Of a stretch of 64,000 nucleotides of DNA, positions 53,129 to 61,532 are shown piece after piece (position 1 is the first letter of the stretch; each line of letters begins with the position of its first letter). The stretch comes from Cognatishimia activa (GTDB taxonomy: Bacteria > Pseudomonadota > Alphaproteobacteria > Rhodobacterales > Rhodobacteraceae), in contig NZ_CYTO01000009.1 of the NCBI RefSeq assembly GCF_001458335.1, forward strand, positions 444,385 through 508,384, read 5' to 3'. The notes beneath the pieces are model-generated. The model did no database searches. It saw nothing but the letters and a program-made list of their open reading frames with translations, and had not been told where the DNA came from. The position numbers and the translations under genes were made by a program.

Positions 53129-54889
53129 ATGACCGCTCAAGACCCAAATCTGATCAAGAATCTCGCCGTTGCAATTGGCCAGACCCAATCCCAAGCGCCA
53201 TCGGCCTTTATCGGCGAAGACGCGCCGTTTAACGACGCGCAGCGCCAATGGTTGAATGGTTTGCTCAGCGGCTTGCACGCGGTGGCCAATGCGGCAGACG
53301 CCGGCGCAGAAGCTGAGGTGGGCACCGCATTGACGGTTCTTTACGGGTCCCAATCAGGTAATGCCGAAGCCCTTTCCAAGGACCTTCGGAAATTCGCGAA
53401 GACTCAGGGGTTTGAAGCTGAGGTTTCGGCGCTGGATGACAAAACCCCGGCGGATCTGGCTGAAGCAAACCACGTTTTGATCCTTGCTGCGACCTTTGGA
53501 GAAGGGGAACCCACCGACAACGCTGCGAAATTCTATGCTGCATTGATGGATGAGGCGGCGATGCCTCTGCCAGAGACGCTGAACTTTAGTGTGTGTGGAT
53601 TGGGCGACTCCAGCTATGCAGAGTTCAACAAAGCCGCACGCGACATCGATCGCCGCTTGGGCGAATTGGGCGCGACGCGCGCCTCGGACCCAATTTTCTG
53701 CGATGTAGACTTTGACGACGATTACGCCCAATGGCGCGACGGGGCTTTCGCAAGCGAGGCTTTCCAAGCGGCGGCTGGCGCAAGTGCGGCACCGGAACCT
53801 GTGACCGCAGCCGGGCCCGCATTCGATAAGAACCATCCCTTTATGTCTAGCTTGATGGTGTCCGAGCGTTTGAGCGGCGCGGACTCTGCAAAATGTGTGA
53901 ACCATATCGAGCTTTCTCTCGCAGGGGGTGGGCTTGATCTGGATTACGCGGTTGGAGATGCGCTTGGTGTTTGGCCGATGAATTGTAATCACGAAGTGGC
54001 GGCGATCCTCGCGGCGACTGGATTCACCGGAAAAGAAGCGGTTGAGCTTAAAGCCGGGCCTGCGAGCCTCAAGTCAGCCCTGATGAGCCGGTTGGACTTA
54101 ACCACAGTGACGCCAAAGACCCTGGAAGCCTGGGGGCTTGAGAGCGTCGCGGACGATGCTCAGATCATTGACCTGCTGAAGGGTGAAAGCCTTGAGGGGC
54201 TATCTCCACAAAGCCTCGTGGATGGGCTGCGCCCATTGCAGCCGCGTCTATATTCCATTTCCTCCAGCCCCAAAGCCCATCCGGGCGAGGTTCACCTGAC
54301 CGTGGGTGAAGTGCGCTACAATCTGCATGACAGCGACCGCAAAGGGGTGGCCTCCACTTACTTGGGCGAGCGTTTGGCAGAAGGTGGAATGGTGGGCGTT
54401 TACGTCCAAAAATCCGCGCATTTCCACATTCCAGATGATGATAACGTGCCTTTGATCATGATCGGGCCGGGCACAGGCATTGCGCCGTTCCGCGCCTTTC
54501 TTGAAGAACGCGAAGCCCGCGGTGCGGAAGGAAAGAACTGGCTCTTCTTTGGGGATCAGCACGAAGCCTGCGATTACCTGTACCGCGACCAGATCGAAGC
54601 GTGGTGTGAAAGCGAAGTGCTTAACAAAGCCAGCCTCGCTTGGTCCCGTGACACATCTGAGAAGGTTTACGTTCAGACCTTGCTTAAGAAAGATGGCAAA
54701 GAAATCTATGATTGGCTGGAAGAGGGCGCCGCGATCTACATCTGCGGTGACGCAAGCCGCATGGCGTCTGACGTCGACAAAGCCCTGCGCGAAGTAATCC
54801 AAGAACATGGCGGCAAGTCCGCGGAGGAGGCGGACGCTTACATGGACATGCTCAGCTCTTCCCATCGTTACCAGCGCGACGTTTACTAA
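53129..54889 (+). CDS. Sulfite reductase flavoprotein (CysJ-like, diflavin reductase)
   Basis: 586 residues. After a short N-terminal segment comes a flavodoxin domain (about 65-205: LTVLYGSQSGNAEALSKDL, LAATFGEGEPTDNAAKFYAAL), an FAD-binding domain with RLYSISSSPK (about 370), and an NADPH-binding domain with GPGTGIAPFRAFLEER and the C-terminal YQRDVY aromatic stacking on FAD. It transfers NADPH electrons through FAD and FMN to the hemoprotein at 51350. It ends at an intrinsic terminator, so the operon is two genes. Confidence 0.92.
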   Translation: MTAQDPNLIKNLAVAIGQTQSQAPSAFIGEDAPFNDAQRQWLNGLLSGLHAVANAADAGAEAEVGTALTVLYGSQSGNAEALSKDLRKFAKTQGFEAEVSALDDKTPADLAEANHVLILAATFGEGEPTDNAAKFYAALMDEAAMPLPETLNFSVCGLGDSSYAEFNKAARDIDRRLGELGATRASDPIFCDVDFDDDYAQWRDGAFASEAFQAAAGASAAPEPVTAAGPAFDKNHPFMSSLMVSERLSGADSAKCVNHIELSLAGGGLDLDYAVGDALGVWPMNCNHEVAAILAATGFTGKEAVELKAGPASLKSALMSRLDLTTVTPKTLEAWGLESVADDAQIIDLLKGESLEGLSPQSLVDGLRPLQPRLYSISSSPKAHPGEVHLTVGEVRYNLHDSDRKGVASTYLGERLAEGGMVGVYVQKSAHFHIPDDDNVPLIMIGPGTGIAPFRAFLEEREARGAEGKNWLFFGDQHEACDYLYRDQIEAWCESEVLNKASLAWSRDTSEKVYVQTLLKKDGKEIYDWLEEGAAIYICGDASRMASDVDKALREVIQEHGGKSAEEADAYMDMLSSSHRYQRDVY

Positions 54890-54911
54890 AGCGTTCACAT
54901 GCTAAAGAAAG

Positions 54912-54935
54912 CCCGGCGACAACGCCGGGTTTTTT
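54912..54935 (+). terminator. Rho-independent terminator after the sulfite reductase operon
   Basis: Perfect 7-base GC stem CCCGGCG (54912-54918) and CGCCGGG (54923-54929) with a 4-base loop and six T. It is 22 bp after the flavoprotein stop. Confidence 0.93.
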
Positions 54936-55049
54936 GCGTTTGGAGCCGGGGTTTTGGCGTTTTTAATCCCCGACACTCTGGACAACCTAGCGTCTCCCTT
55001 GTTCTTTGTTGCCCGCAGCCATCGCGTTGCAGGGACTAAGGGAAGAGAC

Positions 55050-56429
55050 ATGACCAATCACGCTGAAGCCATTGCTGAACTGAAAGACCTTTTGGGGGAT
55101 CGTCTGTCCCAAGGCCAATCGGTGCGTGAGACGCATAGCCATGACGAAGCCTACACAACTCCGGTTCTGCCAGACGCGGTGGCCTTTCCGGAAAGCACAC
55201 AGGAAGTCTCTGAAATCGTTAAGATTTGCGCGCGCCATAAATGCCCGATTGTGGCCTATGGGGTGGGGTCTTCGCTTGAAGGGCATGTGGTGCCCGTCAA
55301 AGGTGGTGTGAGCCTCAATATGATGGGGATGAACAAAGTGCTGGCGATCCATGCCGAGGACCTTGATGCGGTTGTGCAGCCCGGCGTGACGCGGACGGAA
55401 CTGAATACAGAGCTGCGCGATACCGGATTGATGTTCACCGTCGACCCCGGCGCGGACGCGACGATGGGCGGGATGGCCGCAACACGGGCATCGGGCACCA
55501 ACAGCGTGCGCTATGGCACTATGCGAGAGAATGTTCTGGCGCTGGAGGTGGTCACCGCAGATGGCAGCATCATTCGGACAGGCACCCGCGCCAAAAAGTC
55601 CTCGGCGGGGTATGACCTGACCCATCTTTTTGTGGGGTCAGAAGGCACGCTGGGGATTATCACCGAACTAACCGTGCGCCTGTTTGGTCAGCCTGAAAGC
55701 ATCTCGGCCGCCACCTGCGCCTTTGAAGATATTGATAACGCGGTCCAAAGCGTCATCCTTGCAATCCAAATCGGTCTGCCCATGGCACGGATCGAGTTGA
55801 TTGATGAAGTCCAGATCAAGGCGCTGAACAGCTATAATGACAGCTTCGATCTGCCTGAAAAACCGCATCTGTTTCTTGAATTCCATGGCTCGCCGGCTGG
55901 GGTTGCGGAACAGGTCGAGAGTTTCAAAGATATTGCCGAGGATCTGGGTGCCACTGATTTTGAGTGGGCTAAGAAAACCGAGGATCGCAATCGCTTATGG
56001 GCGGCGCGACACAACGCCTATTATGCGGCGCGCTCCCTTCGCCCACAGGGATCTGCCGTTTTGACGGATTGCTGTGTGCCGATCTCCGCCTTGGCTGATT
56101 GTATTCGCATCGCAAAAGATAAGATTGCCGAGGCGGGGCTTATCTCTCCGATTGTCGGGCATGTTGGGGACGGGAACTTTCACCTGCAAATTCTGATCGA
56201 TCCCGAGGATGAAGTCGAGTTTTCAGCCGCCAAAGCGCTGGCATCTGAACTAAACCACGTAGCGATTGAGCACGAGGGCACGGTGACGGGCGAGCATGGT
56301 GTTGGCTTGGGAAAAATCGCATATATGGAAGCGCAAAATGGCGCGGCTTATGGTGTGATGGCGATGCTGAAACGCTCAATGGATCCGGACAATATCCTGA
56401 ACCCGGGCAAAGTGGTGCAGATCAATTAA
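55050..56429 (+). CDS. FAD-linked oxidase (D-lactate dehydrogenase / glycolate oxidase GlcD type)
   Basis: 459 residues from ATG 55050, with GGAAGAG just upstream; the open frame to 54954 covers the promoter. PCMH-type FAD-binding domain (about 35-215: PIVAYGVGSSLEGHVVPVKGG, DPGADATMGGMAATRASGTNSVRYGTMRENV) and FAD-oxidase C-terminal domain with GHVGDGNFH and ending GLGKIAYMEAQNG ... MDPDNILNPGKV. It oxidises a 2-hydroxy acid such as D-lactate and passes electrons to the quinone pool. Glycolate is the alternative, but glcE and glcF are absent here. Confidence 0.9.
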   Translation: MTNHAEAIAELKDLLGDRLSQGQSVRETHSHDEAYTTPVLPDAVAFPESTQEVSEIVKICARHKCPIVAYGVGSSLEGHVVPVKGGVSLNMMGMNKVLAIHAEDLDAVVQPGVTRTELNTELRDTGLMFTVDPGADATMGGMAATRASGTNSVRYGTMRENVLALEVVTADGSIIRTGTRAKKSSAGYDLTHLFVGSEGTLGIITELTVRLFGQPESISAATCAFEDIDNAVQSVILAIQIGLPMARIELIDEVQIKALNSYNDSFDLPEKPHLFLEFHGSPAGVAEQVESFKDIAEDLGATDFEWAKKTEDRNRLWAARHNAYYAARSLRPQGSAVLTDCCVPISALADCIRIAKDKIAEAGLISPIVGHVGDGNFHLQILIDPEDEVEFSAAKALASELNHVAIEHEGTVTGEHGVGLGKIAYMEAQNGAAYGVMAMLKRSMDPDNILNPGKVVQIN

Positions 56430-56468
56430 GAACAAGCGGTAGAGCTCTGATTTCAAAAGGAAGAGTGT

Positions 56469-56542
56469 TGGAGCGGGTAGCGGGAATCGAACCCGCACCT
56501 TAAGCTTGGAAGGCTCTTATGATACCATTTCACCATACCCGC
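56469..56542 (-). tRNA. tRNA-Gly (anticodon UCC)
   Basis: On the minus strand the acceptor stem GCGGGTA pairs with TACCCGC, followed by discriminator T and CCA. The anticodon loop CTTCCAA gives UCC. The T-arm GCGGGTTCGATTCCCGC is complete. 74 bases with CCA. Confidence 0.97.
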
Positions 56543-56612
56543 TCGGTAGAAATAGGACCTATTTTATCCAGATTCCGAGGTCAATAGTGAAAGCGCGAAA
56601 TTGGGTGCTGGA

Positions 56613-57203
56613 TTAGCTTTTGTCTGAAACTGACCTATCCATTCCATGATACTCTCGGTTCGGCATCATGTCTGATGCGATGGCGAAGCGATTGGACATG
56701 TTGAAGAACCCGATCACGTCCGCCAGATCAAAGATCTCTTCCTGGCTGAGACCCGCCGCTGACAACGCCTCTCTATCCGTGTCACCCACATCAAATGGTG
56801 TTTTCGTGAGTTTCCACGCAAAATCGAGCATGGCGCGTTGTCGATCCGACAGTTTGGCAACCCGATAGTTCATCACCATCATCTCACCAAGCTCAGGGTC
56901 GCCGGATAATGCGCGCACCGTTTGGCCATGGGCCACAAGGCAATAGAAGCATCGGTTGGCGGAGCTCACGACCACTGCCACCATCTCGCGCTCTAGCTTT
57001 GAGAGGCCTGAGGGGGCGAGCATTAACGTGTTATAATAGTTGGAGAAGTTCCGCAGCTTTTCCAGGTTAAACGAAAAGGTGGCCAACACGTTTGGCACCA
57101 TGCCGAGCTTTTCCACGCAAATGTCGAAGTATTTCTTCGTCTCATCGTCCAAAGCTTCATATTCAGGAAGGTCAAAGACAGAGATGTGGTCTGGCTGTGG
57201 CAT
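56613..57203 (-). CDS. Carboxymuconolactone-decarboxylase (AhpD-like) family, peroxidase-related protein
   Basis: 196 residues from ATG 57203 (MPQPDHISVFDLPEYEALDD), which has AAGGTG upstream. The AhpD-type redox motif is C-x2-C-x3-H in RCFYCLVAHG (about 99-108), expected for alkylhydroperoxidase-like thiol chemistry. Other family features are LSKLEREMVAVVVSSANR and ALSAAGLSQEEIFDLADVIGFFNMSNR. It probably reduces organic peroxides; the donor is unknown. It is a single gene beyond the TRAP operon's terminator. Confidence 0.85.
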   Translation of the reverse strand: MPQPDHISVFDLPEYEALDDETKKYFDICVEKLGMVPNVLATFSFNLEKLRNFSNYYNTLMLAPSGLSKLEREMVAVVVSSANRCFYCLVAHGQTVRALSGDPELGEMMVMNYRVAKLSDRQRAMLDFAWKLTKTPFDVGDTDREALSAAGLSQEEIFDLADVIGFFNMSNRFAIASDMMPNREYHGMDRSVSDKS

Positions 57204-57313
57204 GCGGCACCTTTGGTTTGATGGCGTTATCGCGATGAGTTGATCATAGGGAATGACGCCTGTCAGGGGTTTTCGGTTGTGACGGTGCGTTCGCTTCACT
57301 GTTGCACCAAAGG

Positions 57314-57344
57314 AAAAAGGCCACCCAACTGTCGTTGGATGGCC
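57314..57344 (-). terminator. Rho-independent terminator of the TRAP transporter operon
   Basis: On the minus strand the arms GGCCATCCAAC and GTTGGGTGGCC pair with one G-U-type position and a 4-base loop, then TTTTT (plus positions 57314-57318). It is 37 bp after the large-permease stop. A second, 9-base inverted repeat (GAATTCAGG / CCTGAATTC, 57349-57357 and 57373-57381) touches the stop codon. Confidence 0.85.
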
Positions 57345-57380
57345 ACGTGAATTCAGGTTTGAATGGGTGGACCCTGAATT

Positions 57381-58781
57381 CTAAACTTGTCCCGGTAGCC
57401 AAAGCACAATCATTGGGAAGGCCACCAACAACGCGATGGTGATCGCGTCGGCAATGAAGAAAGGCGTGACGCCTTTGAACACGTCTTGCACACTCAGATC
57501 ATCGCGCACACCGGCGACCACAAAGCAGTTCAGGCCGATCGGCGGGGTGATTAGGCAGAACTCGGCCATTTTCACGACCAAGATGCCAAACCAGATCGCA
57601 CACATGGGTCCGCTCATGCCGAATGTGCTTTCAGCGGCTGAAACGAACTCTCCGCCATTCAGAGCCATAACCGCTGGGTAGACCACAGGTAGGGTCAACA
57701 GAAGCATGCCGATGGCGTCCATGAACATGCCCAAGACGGCGTAGGCCAGAAGGATGCAGATCAGGATCAGCATGGGCGACATGGTCAAGCTGGTGATCCA
57801 GTCAGAGAACGCACCCGGCAGGTCCGCAAAGCCCAAGAACCGCACGTAGATCAGAACGCCCCAGATGATGGTGAAGATCATGACGGAAAGCTTTGCGGTC
57901 TCAAGCAAGGCTTCTTTCAGTTGTGGCCAGCGCATGCCTTGGACGAGCGCCATGAGGAAGACCACGAAGGCCCCGATCGCGCCGCCTTCAGTCGGCGTGC
58001 CCCAAGCGTCTCCGCCAAACGGGTTGTAGACAAAGAAGATGATGGTCACGACGACAAAGACGATTGGTAGGGCTGGGGGCAGGGCGAGGAAACGCTCTTT
58101 CCACGTAAAGCCACTGACCGCTGGGCCAAAGCCTTTGATGGTCAGCGCCATGCCGATGATCAAAAGCCCATAGATCAGCGCAGAGAATGCGCCGGGGATG
58201 AAGCCAGCCAGCAGCAGTTTGCCCACGTCTTGTTCAACAATGATGGCGTAGATCACGAGGATCGCTGAGGGAGGGATCAGGGATGCAAGTGTCCCCCCCG
58301 CAGCGACAACCCCAGCGGCGAACCGCTTGTCGTAACCAATCTTGAGCATTTCAGGGATCGCGATCCGGGCAAAGACGGCCGATGTTGCAACTGACGCACC
58401 GGATACCGCGGCAAAGCCTGCCGTTGCGAAAACGGTCGAGACGGACAGTCCTCCGGGCACCCAAGCGAGCCATTTCTTCGCCGCTTCAAAAAGGGCCTTT
58501 GTCAGGCCCGCGTAATAGGCGAGGTAGCCAATCAGAATGAAGGTTGGGATCAGGCTAAGCGCTTGGCTAGAGATCTTTGAATGGGGCACTTGGCCTGCAG
58601 TTTTCACCGCGACGGTCAGGGCTTTTTCAAATCGTGCGGGATCATAGCCGGACTTGGCCCAGAAGATCAAAATCAATCCGATCATGCCCGCCATGCCCGC
58701 AGCAAACGCCACGCGCATGCCCAGAACAACCAGCACCAACATGCCCCCGGTGACGACAAGTCCAATATCGATAGGTTCCAT
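57381..58781 (-). CDS. TRAP transporter large permease (DctM family)
   Basis: 466 residues with about 12 hydrophobic segments. ASVATSAVFARIAIPEMLKIGYDKRFAAGVVAAGGTLASLIPPS is the DctM family signature, with the typical GTLASLIPPSAILVIY. It moves organic acids in symport with sodium together with the small permease and the binding protein upstream. It follows the small permease by 12 bp. Confidence 0.93.
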   Translation of the reverse strand: MEPIDIGLVVTGGMLVLVVLGMRVAFAAGMAGMIGLILIFWAKSGYDPARFEKALTVAVKTAGQVPHSKISSQALSLIPTFILIGYLAYYAGLTKALFEAAKKWLAWVPGGLSVSTVFATAGFAAVSGASVATSAVFARIAIPEMLKIGYDKRFAAGVVAAGGTLASLIPPSAILVIYAIIVEQDVGKLLLAGFIPGAFSALIYGLLIIGMALTIKGFGPAVSGFTWKERFLALPPALPIVFVVVTIIFFVYNPFGGDAWGTPTEGGAIGAFVVFLMALVQGMRWPQLKEALLETAKLSVMIFTIIWGVLIYVRFLGFADLPGAFSDWITSLTMSPMLILICILLAYAVLGMFMDAIGMLLLTLPVVYPAVMALNGGEFVSAAESTFGMSGPMCAIWFGILVVKMAEFCLITPPIGLNCFVVAGVRDDLSVQDVFKGVTPFFIADAITIALLVAFPMIVLWLPGQV

Positions 58782-58793
58782 TGTGTTGTCGTC

Positions 58794-59426
58794 CTATTTC
58801 TCATTGCCCGAGACTTGCTCGGCTTCCATGGCGGCCTGTGTTGCAGCGTCGGCAATCAAAGGCACGGCAATGGGATTTTCTACATTTGTCAGAAAGGCGC
58901 GGGCATAGGCCACAAGCTGAAGCGCAAGGCGGATTGCCAAGAGCCCAAATGCCAAAGGCGCCATGAGTTTTGCGGGCCAGATCGGCAGCGCAATATCCAT
59001 CGAGCTATCGCGGCTCCACATGGGGGCTCCAAAGTCAAAGCTCCGGTCGAAATGGGACCATGTGCCCCACACAAGCAGGACCATCAGCAAGAAGATCGCG
59101 AGCGTTGTGATGAATTCGACCAAATAAAGCGTGCGGCCTTTTAAAGCGCCGACAACCATATCCATCCGAATATGCCCGCCATCGCGTTGGGTGAACGAAA
59201 TCCCCATGAATGCAATCAGCGGCATGGCTTGTTCGATCCAGTCCACATAGCCGGGCAGGGGTTGGTTAAAAAAGTTGCGACCGGAAACTGAAATCACCGC
59301 CAAGATCATGAGCGAGAAAACCGCCAATCCACTGATCAAAGCAAAGATACGTTCTAGTCGATAAAGCCGCTGGTCGATGCGGCTAAGCAGGCTGTCATCA
59401 GACAGAACCAAAGAGGAACCGGCCAT
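58794..59426 (-). CDS. TRAP transporter small permease (DctQ family)
   Basis: 210 residues with four membrane helices (ALISGLAVFSLMILAVISVSGR; MPLIAFMGISFTQRDGGHIRMD; VEFITTLAIFLLMVLLVWGTW; LAPLAFGLLAIRLALQLVAY). The DctQ signature RDGGHIRMDMV follows helix 2. It forms the membrane complex with DctM. It lies 85 bp after dctP's stop, with an intervening hairpin. Confidence 0.9.
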   Translation of the reverse strand: MAGSSLVLSDDSLLSRIDQRLYRLERIFALISGLAVFSLMILAVISVSGRNFFNQPLPGYVDWIEQAMPLIAFMGISFTQRDGGHIRMDMVVGALKGRTLYLVEFITTLAIFLLMVLLVWGTWSHFDRSFDFGAPMWSRDSSMDIALPIWPAKLMAPLAFGLLAIRLALQLVAYARAFLTNVENPIAVPLIADAATQAAMEAEQVSGNEK

Positions 59427-59465
59427 GCCATGTTCTCCTATTATGTCGGGTGAAACCGAAAGAAA

Positions 59466-59493
59466 CCCGCGCTGAAAGGGTGATCAGCGCGGG
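59466..59493 (-). terminator. Intercistronic hairpin between TRAP binding-protein and small-permease genes
   Basis: Perfect 10-base arms CCCGCGCTGA (59466-59475) and TCAGCGCGGG (59484-59493) with an 8-base loop, 18 bp after the binding-protein stop on the minus strand; a TTTCTTT run follows on that strand. Likely partial terminator. Confidence 0.75.
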
Positions 59494-59511
59494 CTTCATT
59501 GCGTTTGCGGA

Positions 59512-60522
59512 TTACATGCCTTTTGCGATCATGCCGGTGACAAGATCGTATAGCTCTTGCGCTGGCAGGCCGCGGGCCGTGTTGTCTTCGATCCAAGCGG
59601 CTGCGGCAGGTGCAGCTGCAGCTTCCTTGAAGGCTGCGATTTCTGAGTCAGCGAAAGTCACCTGAGAAATGCCACGCTCTTCCAGCGCTGGGCCCCATGC
59701 CGCCATTGTGTTGTTGTTGTAGTTGTCCACGTAGTGATCCAGCGCTTCGTCGATGGATCCAAGCAGCGCGTCACGGTGGGCGTCAGGCAGATCAGCAAGC
59801 GCATCGGTGTTCACAACAACCGGGCAGTTTACGGTGCCTGGGTTCAGGTTGGTGGTCCACCATTTGCCATTTTCAATGGTGCCAAATGACATATGCGCAT
59901 GTGGTGCGAAGCTCACCGCTTTCACAACGCCGCTGTCCATAGCTTGACGTACTTCGGATGCGGACATGGAAGTTGGCACCGCGCCAATGGTCTCCATCGC
60001 AGCACCGATACCACCGGTTGCGCGCACGGACAGACCTTCGAAATCTGCCAGTGTCGCAGGCGCCACACCGACACCGACGATGTTGTATTGAGGCAGTGGG
60101 GACGGCATCAGAAGCGTTGCGTTCCAACGCCCCAGGTCTTCTTGAGTGGCCGGGTGGCTGTAAACTGCCTTGGACAGCTCGATCTCTTGCTCCAGCGATG
60201 CAACGCCAAGGAATGGCAGCTCCAGAACGGTGATGGATGGGTTCTTGTCGCGGTGGTAGCCCGCGCAGAACTGCGCCATTTCAAACGCGCCGATGGAGAT
60301 ACCGTCCAGGTTCTCGCGGTTCTTAGACAGGCCGCCATAGCTGATGTTCAAAGTGAACTCGCCGCCGGTCTTTTCGCTGACCAGTTCAGCAAGCTTTTCC
60401 ACGTGCTCTGTGAAGGCGCGACGTTTGCCCCAAAGGGACACGTCCCATGATGTCGCTGCGGCTTCGGTGGCAAAGGTAACAGTCACTGCTGCAATTGCTG
60501 CAGCCTTTAGTGAATATCGCAT
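59512..60522 (-). CDS. TRAP transporter substrate-binding protein (DctP family)
   Basis: 336 residues. A signal peptide (MRYSLKAAAIAAVTVTFATE, cleavage near ATS) leads to the DctP fold: WGKRRAFTEHVEKLAELVSEKTGGEFTLNI, LSVRATGGIGAAMETIGAVPTSMSASEVRQAMDSGVV with the substrate-carboxylate Arg in LSVRATGG. First gene of the TRAP operon. The family imports C4-dicarboxylates and other organic acids; ligand is undetermined. Confidence 0.92.
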   Translation of the reverse strand: MRYSLKAAAIAAVTVTFATEAAATSWDVSLWGKRRAFTEHVEKLAELVSEKTGGEFTLNISYGGLSKNRENLDGISIGAFEMAQFCAGYHRDKNPSITVLELPFLGVASLEQEIELSKAVYSHPATQEDLGRWNATLLMPSPLPQYNIVGVGVAPATLADFEGLSVRATGGIGAAMETIGAVPTSMSASEVRQAMDSGVVKAVSFAPHAHMSFGTIENGKWWTTNLNPGTVNCPVVVNTDALADLPDAHRDALLGSIDEALDHYVDNYNNNTMAAWGPALEERGISQVTFADSEIAAFKEAAAAPAAAAWIEDNTARGLPAQELYDLVTGMIAKGM

Positions 60523-60652
60523 GTGATCCTCCCAATCATGCGTTGATGTGGGGAAAGATTAACAATGCGAATGGTTGCCGCGCTATGAAGGAAAATGCCG
60601 TCAGAAAAGAGATTGCTCTGCGGATTTCCGCAGAGCGGTCTCGCGACGCTAG

Positions 60653-61393
60653 TTAGACCGCACGCAACAGCAGTTCAAAGAGCAGCATGCCAGCAATCGA
60701 CATGGTCACGGCGCTTGCGATCATGGGGCTTGTGGCGTTTTCCAACGCTTCTGGGATCAACTCAGAAAGGGTCATCCAAATCATGGCTCCAGCGGCAAGT
60801 CCCAAACCAATGGGCAAGAATGGCGTGAAAAAGGTCACAAACATGAACGCGGGAACCGCCAAGAGGGGCTGGGGCAAGCTTGAAAAGACGCTCCACCCCA
60901 TGGCTTGCCAGACCTTCGCGCCCCGCGGCACCAGTACAAGCGCAATGGCTAGGCCTTCCGGAATGTTATGAATCGCAATCGCCGCCGTGATGAATTCGCC
61001 CAGGTTGCCTTCTCCAGCGTAGGCAACGCCGACGCCCACCCCTTCAGCGGCAGAATGCAGTGTCATAATGCCAACGATCATGAGCATTTTGACCGCGTCT
61101 GCCCCCACGATATCGCCGATGTGAAAATTGTCGTAGCGTTCAATGATTTGATGGCTGATTGCGATAAAGACAAAGCCACCGACTAATCCTAGGATCGTCC
61201 GTGTCGGGCTAAGGGCCATACCTTCCTGAAGCAGGCTGAAACTGGCCGCAATCATCAAGCCCGCCGCAATCCCATTGCAGATGGAAACAGCTTTCGGCGA
61301 CATGCTGCGCCAGATGACGAAAGGCAAAGGGCCAAGGCCCGTGGCCAAAGCCGTAATCAATGCAGCGAGAAAGACATAAATGACAGGGTCCAT
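60653..61393 (-). CDS. ZIP-family divalent metal transporter
   Basis: 246 residues, eight membrane segments expected. Metal-site motifs are HSAAEGVGVG in one helix and HNIPEG in another, the canonical ZIP pair. ZIP/ZupT proteins import Zn2+, Fe2+ or Mn2+. An Irr-type palindrome (61468-61484) 75 bp upstream suggests iron-dependent control, which would favour iron or manganese over zinc. It lies between the TRAP operon and dctD, on the same strand but 130 bp from the TRAP genes. Confidence 0.88.
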   Translation of the reverse strand: MDPVIYVFLAALITALATGLGPLPFVIWRSMSPKAVSICNGIAAGLMIAASFSLLQEGMALSPTRTILGLVGGFVFIAISHQIIERYDNFHIGDIVGADAVKMLMIVGIMTLHSAAEGVGVGVAYAGEGNLGEFITAAIAIHNIPEGLAIALVLVPRGAKVWQAMGWSVFSSLPQPLLAVPAFMFVTFFTPFLPIGLGLAAGAMIWMTLSELIPEALENATSPMIASAVTMSIAGMLLFELLLRAV

Positions 61394-61467
61394 AGCAGCC
61401 TCGATTGTCGCAGAAATCCGGACGCTGAATACGTCTGGATCGCTAATTTGGTCACGTATGTGCTCAA

Positions 61468-61484
61468 TTTAGAATTATTCTAAA
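61468..61484. promoter_or_regulatory. Irr-type (ICE) palindrome upstream of the ZIP transporter
   Basis: Perfect palindrome: TTTAGAAT, T, ATTCTAAA. It agrees with the iron-control element TTTAGAA-N3-TTCTAAA bound by the Fur-family regulator Irr in alphaproteobacteria. It is 75 bp upstream of the ZIP start and 49 bp upstream of position 61533 where dctD ends. Confidence 0.7.
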
Positions 61485-61532
61485 ACAATTAAAAGACCTA
61501 ATTTGAGTAAGCGATGCGAGGGTGCATCGATC

